From: Phoronis australis
Taxonomy: Eukaryota; Phoronida; Phoronidae
Reading direction: 5' to 3'
DNA length: 64,000 nucleotides
NCBI GenBank assembly: GCA_002633005.1
Contig: NMRA01000021.1
Coordinates: forward strand, 1,620,652 to 1,684,651
Made by a program: the position numbers and the translations under genes. Below the pieces are notes generated by a model. That model was not told the origin of the DNA and searched no databases. It saw only the letters and a list, made by a program, of their open reading frames with translations. Positions 11,155-21,400 of this stretch are shown here, in pieces. Within the stretch, counting starts at the first letter, position 1. Each line of letters opens with the position of its first letter.

Positions 11155-12160
11155 GGCTAACAAGGTCACCTAAGCAGTAAATCTCGAGCGGTAAGCCGGA
11201 GCAAGAAACTTGTGTCACAATGGTGATAGCGCTTGAAAACTCAATTTACTGGGCCTCAGAAAATCTCGAATAACTCGATAACGGCAAGACCTAGAGAAAA
11301 CCAAATAGCACAGTTGTGATAGGCCTTGAAATGATCTGTCCACAGAAAAAAAAAATCTGAACAAATCCCACCAGAAACAACGGAGCTATGACTCCGCAAA
11401 CCAAAAATAGGAAAATGGCTGCCACAGCAACGTCTTGTGTACGATTTTAACCAGACATACGTTGTGTGTAAATTTCAAGTTGATCTGATAAGAACTGCCA
11501 TCTGTAGCGGGCGACCAAAGAAATAAAGAAACAAACAAAACAATAGTTTTGACAAAGCAACAGACTGCGAAATTTCATATCACCAAGTAAAAATGAAAAT
11601 TCTCGGATCAAGCGACACCTGGAGAAATGGAATGAAGAACTTACAATTAAGGATGACTACGCAAACAAGAACTCCGACGTCTCGACCGCGTTATAGACAT
11701 CGAAGAACTGGTGGCACTGGCTGAACAACACCTATGATGCTGCCAGCAACTGCCTTGCTGGACAGTGGGTCAACAATGATGACAATACTGGAACTCACCA
11801 TTACAAAGTTACACATAATGAGTGAGTCTCCGGGCTACGTTTAAAGAGGCGTGGAAGGCGCTCCCTATCCTTCCTCTTCTAAGAAATCTATCCTGTGTGC
11901 AAAATATGACCACAAAGCTCCCTGTGCACAATACCACGAGAGGACAAGTGTTAAAAAAGCTAAGGAAGTCCTGCTTACCCCCAAAGACCCATTCTTCGCC
12001 GAGAAACTGTTCTGAACAATTCCAGAAACAAAGTTCTATTTAACAACCTTCTACACAAAATCGAGCTGGACACAGTGTTCTATTCCTTAGAAATGGGGAA
12101 AGCTGACGGCGAACATAGCCTATAGAAACGAACAGGCCAGAGCTCGACCAGGTATTGAAA
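11155..12160. other. No gene recognised
   Basis: A-rich stretches and short frames. The last part may be upstream sequence of the fossil gene at 12.2 kb, but I cannot align it to anything. Confidence 0.35.
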
Positions 12161-12165
12161 GTCTG

Positions 12166-12578
12166 GTGCGATCCGCACTGACCTTTGGGAAATGTCACCA
12201 TGTGCATTTTCATGCCTCTGTATTGGCAGATGAGTTGCCAAACCATGAACGATGTCCGCGTCCACTTCTACCGTGGGCTGCAAAAGATGCATTCACCAAG
12301 TGCCACCAATGGACGCCAACGTTCAATTACACGCGATCTGAACATTTCATAAAATTGTTACTGTGGAAGACAGCTGACCACCGGCATACACCACCAAAAT
12401 ACACGTTATGCCAGCTTTGGATGGAAAGTCGACAGCTCTGTAGTATATTGGCAACACTATCTGTTGCACAACAAGCCCTGCTTGACTTTATAAGTTGCCG
12501 CTGTTGTACAGAAAAACCGAGATGCATCGACAGACGCTGCAGTTGCAGCAGTACTGACTTGCCCTGTGCAGACTATTA
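12166..12578 (+). pseudogene. Fossil of a repetitive invertebrate protein with a Cys-rich C-terminal motif
   Basis: The frame shows the layout of a widespread uncharacterised invertebrate family. A W-x-P and R-x-x-x-F region comes first, then HTPPKYTLCQLW, corresponding to the family's 'PPT...AL..H..RA.YQA' segment. A Cys-rich tail ISCRCCTEKPRC...RRCSCSSTDLPC follows, corresponding to the usual 'ISCGCK..C..RCKC....L.CT..C' tail. The tail resembles CXC-type metal-binding motifs. The family is commonly repeated and transposon-associated. Here the frame runs straight into a SINE without the normal end, and the upstream part is missing, so it is not functional. Confidence 0.55.
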
Positions 12579-12586
12579 CAATTCAG

Positions 12587-12745
12587 GAGACAGTGTGGCT
12601 TTGTGGTTTGAGCTCCGGACTCCCGTTTGGGAGACCCGCGGGTTCGAATCCTGGCTTTACTGGCTGACAATCGAGCATTGCACAAAGGTGTCTCCTCTGA
12701 GCTCTCTCATACTATTGAATGTATGCAAGGGAATGAATGAGAACC
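12587..12745 (+). mobile_element. tRNA-derived SINE, copy 1
   Basis: CAGTGTGGCTTTGTGGTTTG provides an A-box-like region, and GGTTCGAATCC at 12641-12651 is a perfect B box. It is followed by a non-tRNA tail with CAATCGAGCATTGCACAAA and ATGTATGCAAGGGAATGAAT. The same head and tail occur at 61725-61892. Copy 1 retains an anticodon-arm-like stretch that copy 2 lacks. Confidence 0.85.
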
Positions 12746-12749
12746 TGCA

Positions 12750-14160
12750 TATAATGCGAAAGCGATTTCCGGGACTGTGCTCATATTTTTTACTATTACA
12801 ATTGAGAGACAGGGGTGTTATTCTGCATTAAGGTTCAACAGCAAAAGCATAGACGCTGACAAATGAAGGACAAGCAGATGCGAATGCCAACTGGAGTGTA
12901 CCTGTCATGTGGTGCACCGCCCACACAGTACGGGCTGTGCAGCACTGAAAAAAGTGGGGGAGGCTATAGCCCCACAGCCCCATATGGTGCGCCGGCCATG
13001 TGTAGGCCTACATATATTCACATCAGTGATCAAATCATGGTACTTCGGCCATCACAGGTCATCAAAGGTGCATATAAAACTCAAGTCCCCGCGTTCTCAA
13101 TAATAGATCGAATTACACGAAGTAGTAGATAACACTATACCATGAACTAAGTCAAAGACCAATGGAACCAGGCCACATATGAGAGACTCCAACGGAGGAA
13201 AAACTACTTGTACAAAGATAAAATTCTATGGAGACCCGTGACGTGGGAATTAATTGAAGGAAATTAAAATTCAATTATGAGGACATAAAGGATTTTCTGT
13301 TTGTGTACATCTCGTTCGATTTCGTGTTATGCCACACATCTCGTGTATTCAACGAAGCGTGTTGAATTTAATTGAGTTTAATTAAAAACAAATTAATTAC
13401 CACTTATTAATTTATTCAAACTTTCAAGTACTACAAAAATGAAAAAAGAACAAAAATGTAACTTAAGATGTATACGAGGTATAACTAATTAGTATAACTA
13501 ATTAAAATGGCATCAAATTAAAGCTGAACTGAGTGACTGAATCATTACTAGCGGTGACAAATGAAAGTACATGGGAATTATGATGTACGACACAATACAG
13601 GGTTTAATAGCGATTAAAGTGGAATCCAAAAGTCAAGTCACTGTTGTAATTTGACTGCGATCATCTCGTTTGTGATCGTTGTCATTGTCTTCCGTTCACC
13701 AGATTATTTCATTAAGAATGACAGAGGGCTAATTACATTGAACAAGCGTGGTGACTACACCACAGGGAAGACATGACGGCGTTCTGTTGTTCAGCAACTT
13801 TTCCAGACGCGAGGGGTTCTGAACGTGCGATAAAATCTGGCTCCTTTGTTAACTGCCCAGCTCAGTCTTTTGTCCCGTATGATAAAAAGCAGGCCAATTA
13901 TCTCCCAGGCTTCAAAGGGTTACTGAAACCTGGCAGAATGGATTGTCTTAACTTCTCTTGTAGTTGGGCGATTTTGCGATTCAAAAACTAAACGTGATCA
14001 GCATTTGACAAGAAAGTCAGAAATGCTATTGGCTTATGTTCACATATGTAATAACTTAACTTTCATTTTTAGCAGCACAGCCCAACCAGGCTAGATACGA
14101 TCTGATCGGAGATTAGAGCAATTATCGAGCAAAAGAAAGCCGGCCATCCAACCATAAACA
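12750..14160. other. No gene recognised
   Basis: The part at 13240-13560 is strongly AT-rich with repeated AATTAATT-type words. Short frames only. Confidence 0.4.
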
Positions 14161-14165
14161 CCAGA

Positions 14166-14576
14166 ATGGAGTTAATCAGTCGTGTAAGATATTGGCGACA
14201 GGGGTGTTATTCCCAACTTGTTGGTGGGCTATACAATGAGCTATTAGCTATTGGGCAACAGAATCGAACAAGTGTCGTCAAGCCCGTTCATGTCATCGCT
14301 GTAATTGTCAGGCACCGTTGGCTAGTACCCGGTAGAGGAGATGAAGACGCTAGGGCGAAACTATATGGCCGCTATTGGAAATTTGCAAGAAATCAAAATG
14401 CCGGATTCAGGCGGAGGGCAGTTTTCAACAGTTACGCACTGTACAACTACTTACTTCAAATTAAAGCTTCGCCAGTTGTGGTTTTGATTTCCTCCGTAAT
14501 ACGTCAACTTCCTCAGCGCTTAATCGGTAAAACTGCCTGTCGACCCCGTTTAGAAATGCCAATGTTGAATTGTTAA
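14166..14576 (+). CDS. Unrecognised open frame, 136 codons
   Basis: It has an ATG start and a continuous frame. The protein is rich in R, Y and hydrophobics, with no motif, repeat or signal that I recognise. There is no supporting splice or promoter signal. It may be a chance frame or a transposon fragment. Confidence 0.15.
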   Translation: MELISRVRYWRQGCYSQLVGGLYNELLAIGQQNRTSVVKPVHVIAVIVRHRWLVPGRGDEDARAKLYGRYWKFARNQNAGFRRRAVFNSYALYNYLLQIKASPVVVLISSVIRQLPQRLIGKTACRPRLEMPMLNC

Positions 14577-14579
14577 CCT

Positions 14580-16198
14580 CAGCGCTTTTAGGATTAAAAC
14601 TTTAACACGTTCAACCAATCTTGAATTATTGCCAAATGAGCCGGTAACTCATGTTCGGCAATACATACATGCGCCATTCTCGAATCCGCCATTTTAGGGT
14701 AAGCCAACCCCAACGAAGTCTGAAAGTTTTACTGACGTACTTATTGAGAATGTAAGTAGAAACCACTCACAATAACGAACATTACGAGACTAACTCTAAG
14801 AGAACAAAAGGCCAAGCTCGATTTTCAAATTTATTCGCTTAAACTGGGCGAAATGCAACATTAGGAATGGAACATAGACAGCTAAATAGCCGTGAAATGT
14901 CCCTCCTAATTTTCATGAGACAAAAGAACGATGTTCTCATTTTAAATCTATTTATTTAAACACAACTGGTAAAAACAGTGTACAGTAGCACACAAGTTAT
15001 TGAGAACAGAGAGGGAATAATTACACACGACATAACAAAGTGATTAAGGTCAATAAGATACAGTGCAGTAGAGAGTACAGACGCCACCTTTAAAAAACAG
15101 TAATGTAACAAACATTCACAGTTTCAACATTGGTGTGTCTTAAAGGACAACTTGAGAATAATTTAAACAGGACACCATTCAGTCATCAGTACGTGCAGAT
15201 GTGAAAGTAACAGGCTAACTCTAAGATTCACAAACAGTGAACAAAAAGACGAGCAAACTGCATCATGGCAAGGCCAACTAGAACAAGAACAAGAACTGTT
15301 CTCTTCCGTTTCATGATGTGGGGCACAGGAGTTTGCCTACATGTTATTCAAACAAACATCAGAGTTGTGTATGAAACGAAAGAGCTTCGGTTAGTTAAAA
15401 CATTTTTGTTTCCCCTCGGCACACACTCCTCGGAGATGCGTGTCATGAATGCTGCATTCACACAGGTTACCTCTACCGTTCACCACTGCCTTCAGACAAG
15501 CAATACCATATACTTTGTTTCCTCAAATGTTTGTTTAGTAGAAATTGCATAGGGATTATACAAAGGCCGTATAATCATTAGGCCAAAAACAATAGCGCAA
15601 AGTTTCTTGTATGGGGTGAAATCGTGTTTATAGTTGTCCATAAAAAACATAACCTAATGCCAGCTGAAATAAGTCAAGATCTTTTTTCCCAGTGTTGCCT
15701 TTAGCCAACTGAAATGATGGAATGATTGATGGTAAAATATTCCATTTCATTGTAGAAACCCGCTCACTTCTGATGCAAACCTGTCTTGTTTTTACAATTT
15801 CAAAAATAAACAAGTCAGATTGCAAAATTAATGAAGTATTTTGAGTGGCACATATTTACCGTCTATCTTGAAAGGCCAAAATTAATTTCATTTTTTCACA
15901 CCATACACCAGCTCCAAATGATATGTTGCCAGACTCTTGTGGTAAATAAATAAGAAAATTATAATAATTCCTATTGTAAAAAAACTCCAATGACACACGA
16001 TGAGGGTGTGTTCAACTTGCCAGCAGTGATGAGAGTAAACAATTCGGACCATCTGTTAACATCAAAGATGAACCAGGCCATTTCAGTCACATCCCATCAT
16101 AGGTAAACGTCCGAAATGTTCTGTCCCCAGGGGCCCGACTGAAACATAAACAAGACCTAAATCAAACAAAGATGATGTTCCCTCAGTAATCCTGACTA
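14580..16198. other. No gene recognised
   Basis: Non-coding AT-rich sequence. A short hairpin (GATTATAC...GTATAATC) lies near 15555-15577. Confidence 0.4.
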
Positions 16199-16246
16199 GC
16201 AGCAGCAGTAGCAGCAGCACAACAGAAGCACGGCAGCAGCAGCAGT

Positions 16247-16276
<30 letters not shown>
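16199..16276. repeat. (CAG)n / (AGC)n trinucleotide repeat
   Basis: Interrupted CAG triplets become uninterrupted at 16250-16276. No open coding frame extends beyond it, so I do not call it a polyglutamine region. Confidence 0.85.
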
Positions 16277-16277
<1 letters not shown>

Positions 16278-16279
16278 TT

Positions 16280-18090
16280 TTTAAGAAAAGTCAATATAAT
16301 CTTTTCTTGTCGAAAATTAGTAAAATTTCTTAGCAATGTACTATGGCCAATTTTCAGGCAATTTTGTGTGTAAACTTTGCCTCATTTCCTTCTGGCTTAT
16401 TGCCACAGACAACCTCAAAGGAGCTTAACAATTTTCCAAAAAATATCCATGAACTTTCTTTAAAAACAAGCTGTTGTTTTTCAATATTACCACTTCAGGA
16501 GCATTCAACATGCTCTGGTCCCAAGAATTGATAATTATGTAATTTGTTACAATTTAATATATTCTACTTTCTAAGCAATTACCAGTTGGTTTATCACTGG
16601 AACCAATACTACTTTGAGCAAATTATTTCCCAGCATGTTGGGATTTTGCCTCGGGAAGAGTACAGTAGTGCTTGCAATAAATTGACACCTGGAAGAGCTC
16701 TGACCAAATTTAGTTTTTCCAGGAACACTTTCACACCTGGAAGTTTTCTGGAATTCTACCAAACTAGCTACATCATATAAATATGACAGTGGCCTTCAAA
16801 AGCTGACCCAATTCATTTTGAAAAGTACTGCAGTATTCATGTATTGAAGTTACGAGTGATTCACCCACAGCTACCTAAATAAAATTTTTATCCTTTTAAA
16901 AAGGATACCAAACCTGGTTTCGGCCTATTAACACGAACTAAAAACAACTTTCCCATCCAGTTCTGAGAAATAAAATAATGCTCCGGAACCCTCAAAAGTT
17001 TGGAGGAAAATTTGAAAACTCCTTTCTAAGTCTGCTAAACGGGCAAGCGTGACCTACACTTTTAGTGAATTACACCACAACTGTGGGAAAAGAAAACCCA
17101 CCAAGGACAATAGTGTCCAATCTGTGAGGTACGGACTATGAGTTTTTAGTTGCCTTAACTTGGAAGACTGACACCACTGATGCATAAGCAGGTGACATAA
17201 TGAGGATTGGTGGAATTCATCAAAACAGGGTTTAGTATACTTTTAAGGTAGGTACGCCCTTTTGAATGACATACTTTCGACCTGGATGAATCATAACTTA
17301 TGTCAGCTTAATGCAGTACTTTTTTCCAAGGAATTTCTTGTTATTGTTGATGCCTCCGTCAGCGATTATTCTTGTACAAGTTGTACACCAGGAGTTCACC
17401 CAGTTGAACTGGGCTACTAAACCTGATTGATAACAGTAGAATGACGTCATCTCACAAATAGATGCCTATCTGCCACATTTTATGAAAATCTGTTAGACCT
17501 TTGAAGATACGGAGCAAAGGTAAAAAAACTAAAATTGCCACAAAGGGACAAACAAGCAGTCGGATCTGTCCAAAAGTTCGCTCATGCCGTCCCATGTGTA
17601 AAAACACATGTGCGAAATTTCATGAACATGCAACAAAGGGATTTTGGAGACAGAGCAGCAGACGCAGGACGGATACTGGACGTACACTGGACCGATGGAC
17701 GATGGCATAATGCGCCCACATAAAAAAGGAAGCTTACAACAGAGAAATAAAAATGCCACAAAGGAACACATCACAAGGCATCCAAAATTGGTGTGCTGCC
17801 TGCTTTTTTCACAAATAACAATAACGGGATTTGGCAGACACAAAGAGAGACACAAAATGATTTAAGGGGGAACAGCACTTGTTAGAATCAAGCTAGTAGC
17901 TGCAATCACCTACAAAACAGTACGGCCACTAGTGGGTGATGTGGTAATCAAATTGCCTTCACATAACTTGCTGTCACGTTTCAGTCACATTTGACAATCA
18001 GATTAAAAACCGGACGATCGCCGCACAAATAAAAAAGTCTGTAAGTATTATCTGCAGAGAACCTAATGAGGAGTTACTGTACATTAAGGA
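16280..18090. other. No gene recognised; downstream of selenoprotein W
   Basis: Several short frames without motifs. Two similar segments at 17530 and 17745 (AAAATGCCACAAAGG) hint at a decayed repeat. Confidence 0.35.
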
Positions 18091-18096
18091 GTCATT

Positions 18097-18154
18097 GGCC
18101 ATTCAGAACCAGCATGCCACTGATTCTCTGAATAACATGCAGAGCTCATTGACC
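18097..18154 (-). promoter_or_regulatory. Weak SECIS candidate in the selenoprotein W 3' region
   Basis: On the minus strand GGTCA can pair with TGGCC. Inside it lie ATGA (18149-18146) and, 44 nt further, TGA (18105-18103), which matches the spacing of a SECIS non-Watson-Crick quartet. Above the quartet, GCATG pairs with CATGC. A small ATTC/GAAT apical helix follows. The canonical unpaired AA of the apical loop is replaced by TT, so this is only a candidate. It lies about 220-280 nt after the stop codon, beyond the (TG)n tract and its one-base gap. The true element might be elsewhere or lost in the gap. Confidence 0.25.
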
Positions 18155-18277
18155 CTGCAACTATGGTGATGACCAGCTACTGGCTATATTCTATGTATCT
18201 CTCACTTCATTCTATGGATGTAACCTGAGCTGTATGTTGGCACTGTTGTAAATATGATCCTGATGATGTCCAATGAA

Positions 18278-18298
18278 NTGTGTGTGTGTGTGTGTGTG

Positions 18299-18337
<39 letters not shown>
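18278..18337. repeat. (TG)n microsatellite with a one-base assembly gap
   Basis: An N at 18278 precedes a long TG run. It lies in the 3' region of the selenoprotein W gene, so sequence important for that gene may be missing here. Confidence 0.9.
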
Positions 18338-18372
18338 ACAGCATACCTACCAAGTGAACCACGGATAATTCA

Positions 18373-18447
18373 TTAGTTCAAAGCTTCTTTGACAGCATTG
18401 GAAATGTTTAGAATTTTCTTAGCATTATCCACGTAGCCATCACCATT
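18373..18447 (-). CDS. SELENOW: Selenoprotein W exon 5 (last)
   Basis: The acceptor TGTGTTTGCAG precedes NGDGYVDNAKK and the C-terminal helix ending EALN, then TAA at 18375-18373. The GDGYVD block is the most conserved C-terminal feature of the family. Confidence 0.92.
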   Translation of the reverse strand, partial: NGDGYVDNAKKILNISNAVKEALN

Positions 18448-21400
18448 CTGCAAACACAGAGAAAACAGAAGTCCATTACAGTCATGTATGCTCAGAATAT
18501 TGTAAAAGACCATATCAGCTAGGACGCGGCCATCTTTAAAGAGCAAAGAAATTGTTTTTGATGTTACCTTACCAAAATAAAGAAGGTTATTTTGGAGATG
18601 TTCTTTTGCATTACCAGTGTTCCTCAGGCATGTCTTTAATATATGCAAGCATAGAAAGCAGAGCAAACAGCCCAGCAAAAAGTCTGCATCTTGGTTTAAA
18701 CACTATGTCCAAACACCTAACGAGCACAGTCTGAGCAGGACATTCCTGTTTGCTCAATGGAAGTAATGGAGAACCACGATGCAGGTCTTTCCCTGGGCTG
18801 TGACAATTTCTACTGGAAAATAAACATATGCTAGAACAGTAATTAACCGGGAAAATGCCTCTGCAAGAAAACCAAGATCTATCAATTTAAAAATCGATGA
18901 AAATCTCCAAAAAGGAATTTTAAGTAAGCCTTATACATTTTACACCATGAGCTACATAAAGTTCATTGACTGATCCCATAACTGTCTCGTTTTCCGATGA
19001 AAAACTTGACTTAGACACTATAATTGAGTGGTGGGCAGAATAATTATGATCATTTCTCACAACAAAAAGGACAAATTGAGATGGTGCAGTATCTAAAGCC
19101 ACATAAATCGCCATATTTAAAAAATTCAAAATGTGATAAAACGCATTTTAGGAAAATCAAGAGGGATCGCCAAAAGGTCAAGATCAACCTCCCTCCACAA
19201 GATGCTTGTGGTGAAGGTCACTACGACCTTGAACTTTCACTTTTGTACTAGAAAAACAATAGGTCTCCTCAAGGCCAACTTCTGTACCAAGTTTGAAATC
19301 CATAAACACAGGCAAATCCTACATAGTTATTGCTCAAAAAATGTTTGATCTACCAACCCACACCATGTGCAACGTAATGAAAATAGATACAGTACACCTC
19401 GAAACATCCATAACGGTCATTTTGAATTTGTCATCGCTTTTTTATCAACAAAACACTGATGTAAACATTCTACCTTCCTTATATGAACCGCTTAATCTGG
19501 TTTCAGATCACAGCAGTTTTGCTGTAACGAACCCAACCTGCAGGGCCATTTCATTGCATGGACTTTTGACAATCAAGGCCTTCTACCGCTTTTTCATCAA
19601 GAATTAAATCAACTCAGACTTCTATGCATGCCTTTGAGGAATGTGGTGAGCACAGTTCTGTTAAGCACGTCTTCAAAGTTGGTACAGATAAACCGGCAAG
19701 TGGGTTTTGAGATAATTCTTTGCTTTCGCCTTGGTCTCGAAAGTGGCGGATTATCCGAACGATACTGCTCATCATAATGACAAACCAGACAAACATGATT
19801 TTGATAAAATATTTAAAGCTGACCTTCTTAGAGTGTACTAGTTTCCCGTTCACTTGAACCTCAAAGTAACCCGTTGTATTCGGAGTTGCATAACTGTCCT
19901 GCAATCAAGATAAGGAAACAAATTATTACATGCACAATCCAACATGGACACGGTCAGATTGAAAATCAACAAATATGTGAAACTTGACAAGGCAATATCA
20001 GGGGCCAGCCTCGTTAATTATTGTGCAGTTGAAACTGAAAGTCACATAAAAAAGTGATATCACTTACGATCTCAAGATCCCCAGGGAACTCTCTTTCAAG
20101 GGTGTCTTTCAGTTTCTGGAACTATAACAGAAGAAGCAGGACATTTACTAAGCAATAGTTAAATATAATATGCTCAATTTTGAGAACCAGTATGATGCCC
20201 ATCATTCAGTGGAGAAAAACTGGTTCTCAAAATGCAGCACGCTACATCCAATTATTACAGGACATTTAATTCAATGTTTATTATTGTATTAAAAAACTTT
20301 TAACAGAAGACCAGACATTAATTAATTTCAGGCACTCATTAGATGCAGCATCTATCAGAGACCCACATATATTGTGGAGGTTGTTTTCTCTTGGGCTTCC
20401 AAATGGGGGATTTCAAATTGCTTAATAGATTCATTTGAATGGTGAGCTACCTAATGCACTAGGGTGGATTTGAAATTTCAATGATTCTGAGAAATCCAAT
20501 GATTGCTAGTGTTTAAAAGTTAGTAAAACTCATAGATGTCATATCCAACTAAACCTAGATTTTATCCCACTAAGGTACAACCTATGCAGTAGCACAACTG
20601 TGCCTTGGCAGTTCATCTCAGGTGAAGATCTGGCTCTTGAGTGTAGACTGGCTTATGCATATTAACCATAGCTCCAGGCTCAAAACCCTTACTGACTGAT
20701 TTCACCTACCTTGGGCCCGTACCCTCATGCGCCACTGAAAGAAAGAGAAAATCATTATAGTGTTCAAACAAATTGAAAAGTCTCAACCAGCACAGATTCA
20801 GAGAAGGATCCAAACTACCCTTGCTTAATAACTTAAGAGTTGTAGAAATTGAGGCATATAGTGGATTCCCTAGTCCTTAACTTCAAGCGGGGATATTCAT
20901 ACAAGAGCAATGCGGAATGTTGAAATGTGCCCACGATCAGTAACATAAAAAGGGACATGAGACGGGAATGTGAGAAAATTGAAAAACATCACCGGCTCCC
21001 TAATAGAAAACTGCTAGTAGACGCCATGAAATTCCATTAACAAACTCAGAAGGCAACTGTAAAAAATAAAATAGCCATTAGGGAGCACACTGTGCAAATT
21101 CATTCAGTGAGAATTCACTCAAGCCAACCCATCAATGATGGAAAATGTCAGAAAAATTTCATGAACATCCATCAAGGTGCATAACAATATATTGTTATGA
21201 TGGACTGTCCGGAGTTGGCAGGCAGTCAGAAAAACCCAAGTCCTTCTGCTCAATTACTCTTTATTGTATTTTAATTTGACAGCATTAACATAAGAGGTGC
21301 CTGAAGAATTAAAGGAGGATGCCACCCGATTTAAATTAGTCTTTTTTTACCGTCTTAATCGGTCTGTATCCACATTGTTGTTTTTGGATGGAATTCTCCT

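Noticed and set aside
14166-14576. 136-codon frame as a confident gene
   Set aside because: No motif, splice or promoter support, so it is kept only as a low-confidence feature.
16199-16276. Polyglutamine coding repeat
   Set aside because: No open frame extends on either side of the CAG run.
17501-17865. Overlapping frames of 60-108 codons near 17.5-17.9 kb
   Set aside because: Frames on both strands overlap heavily, composition is repeat-like, and no protein motif is seen.
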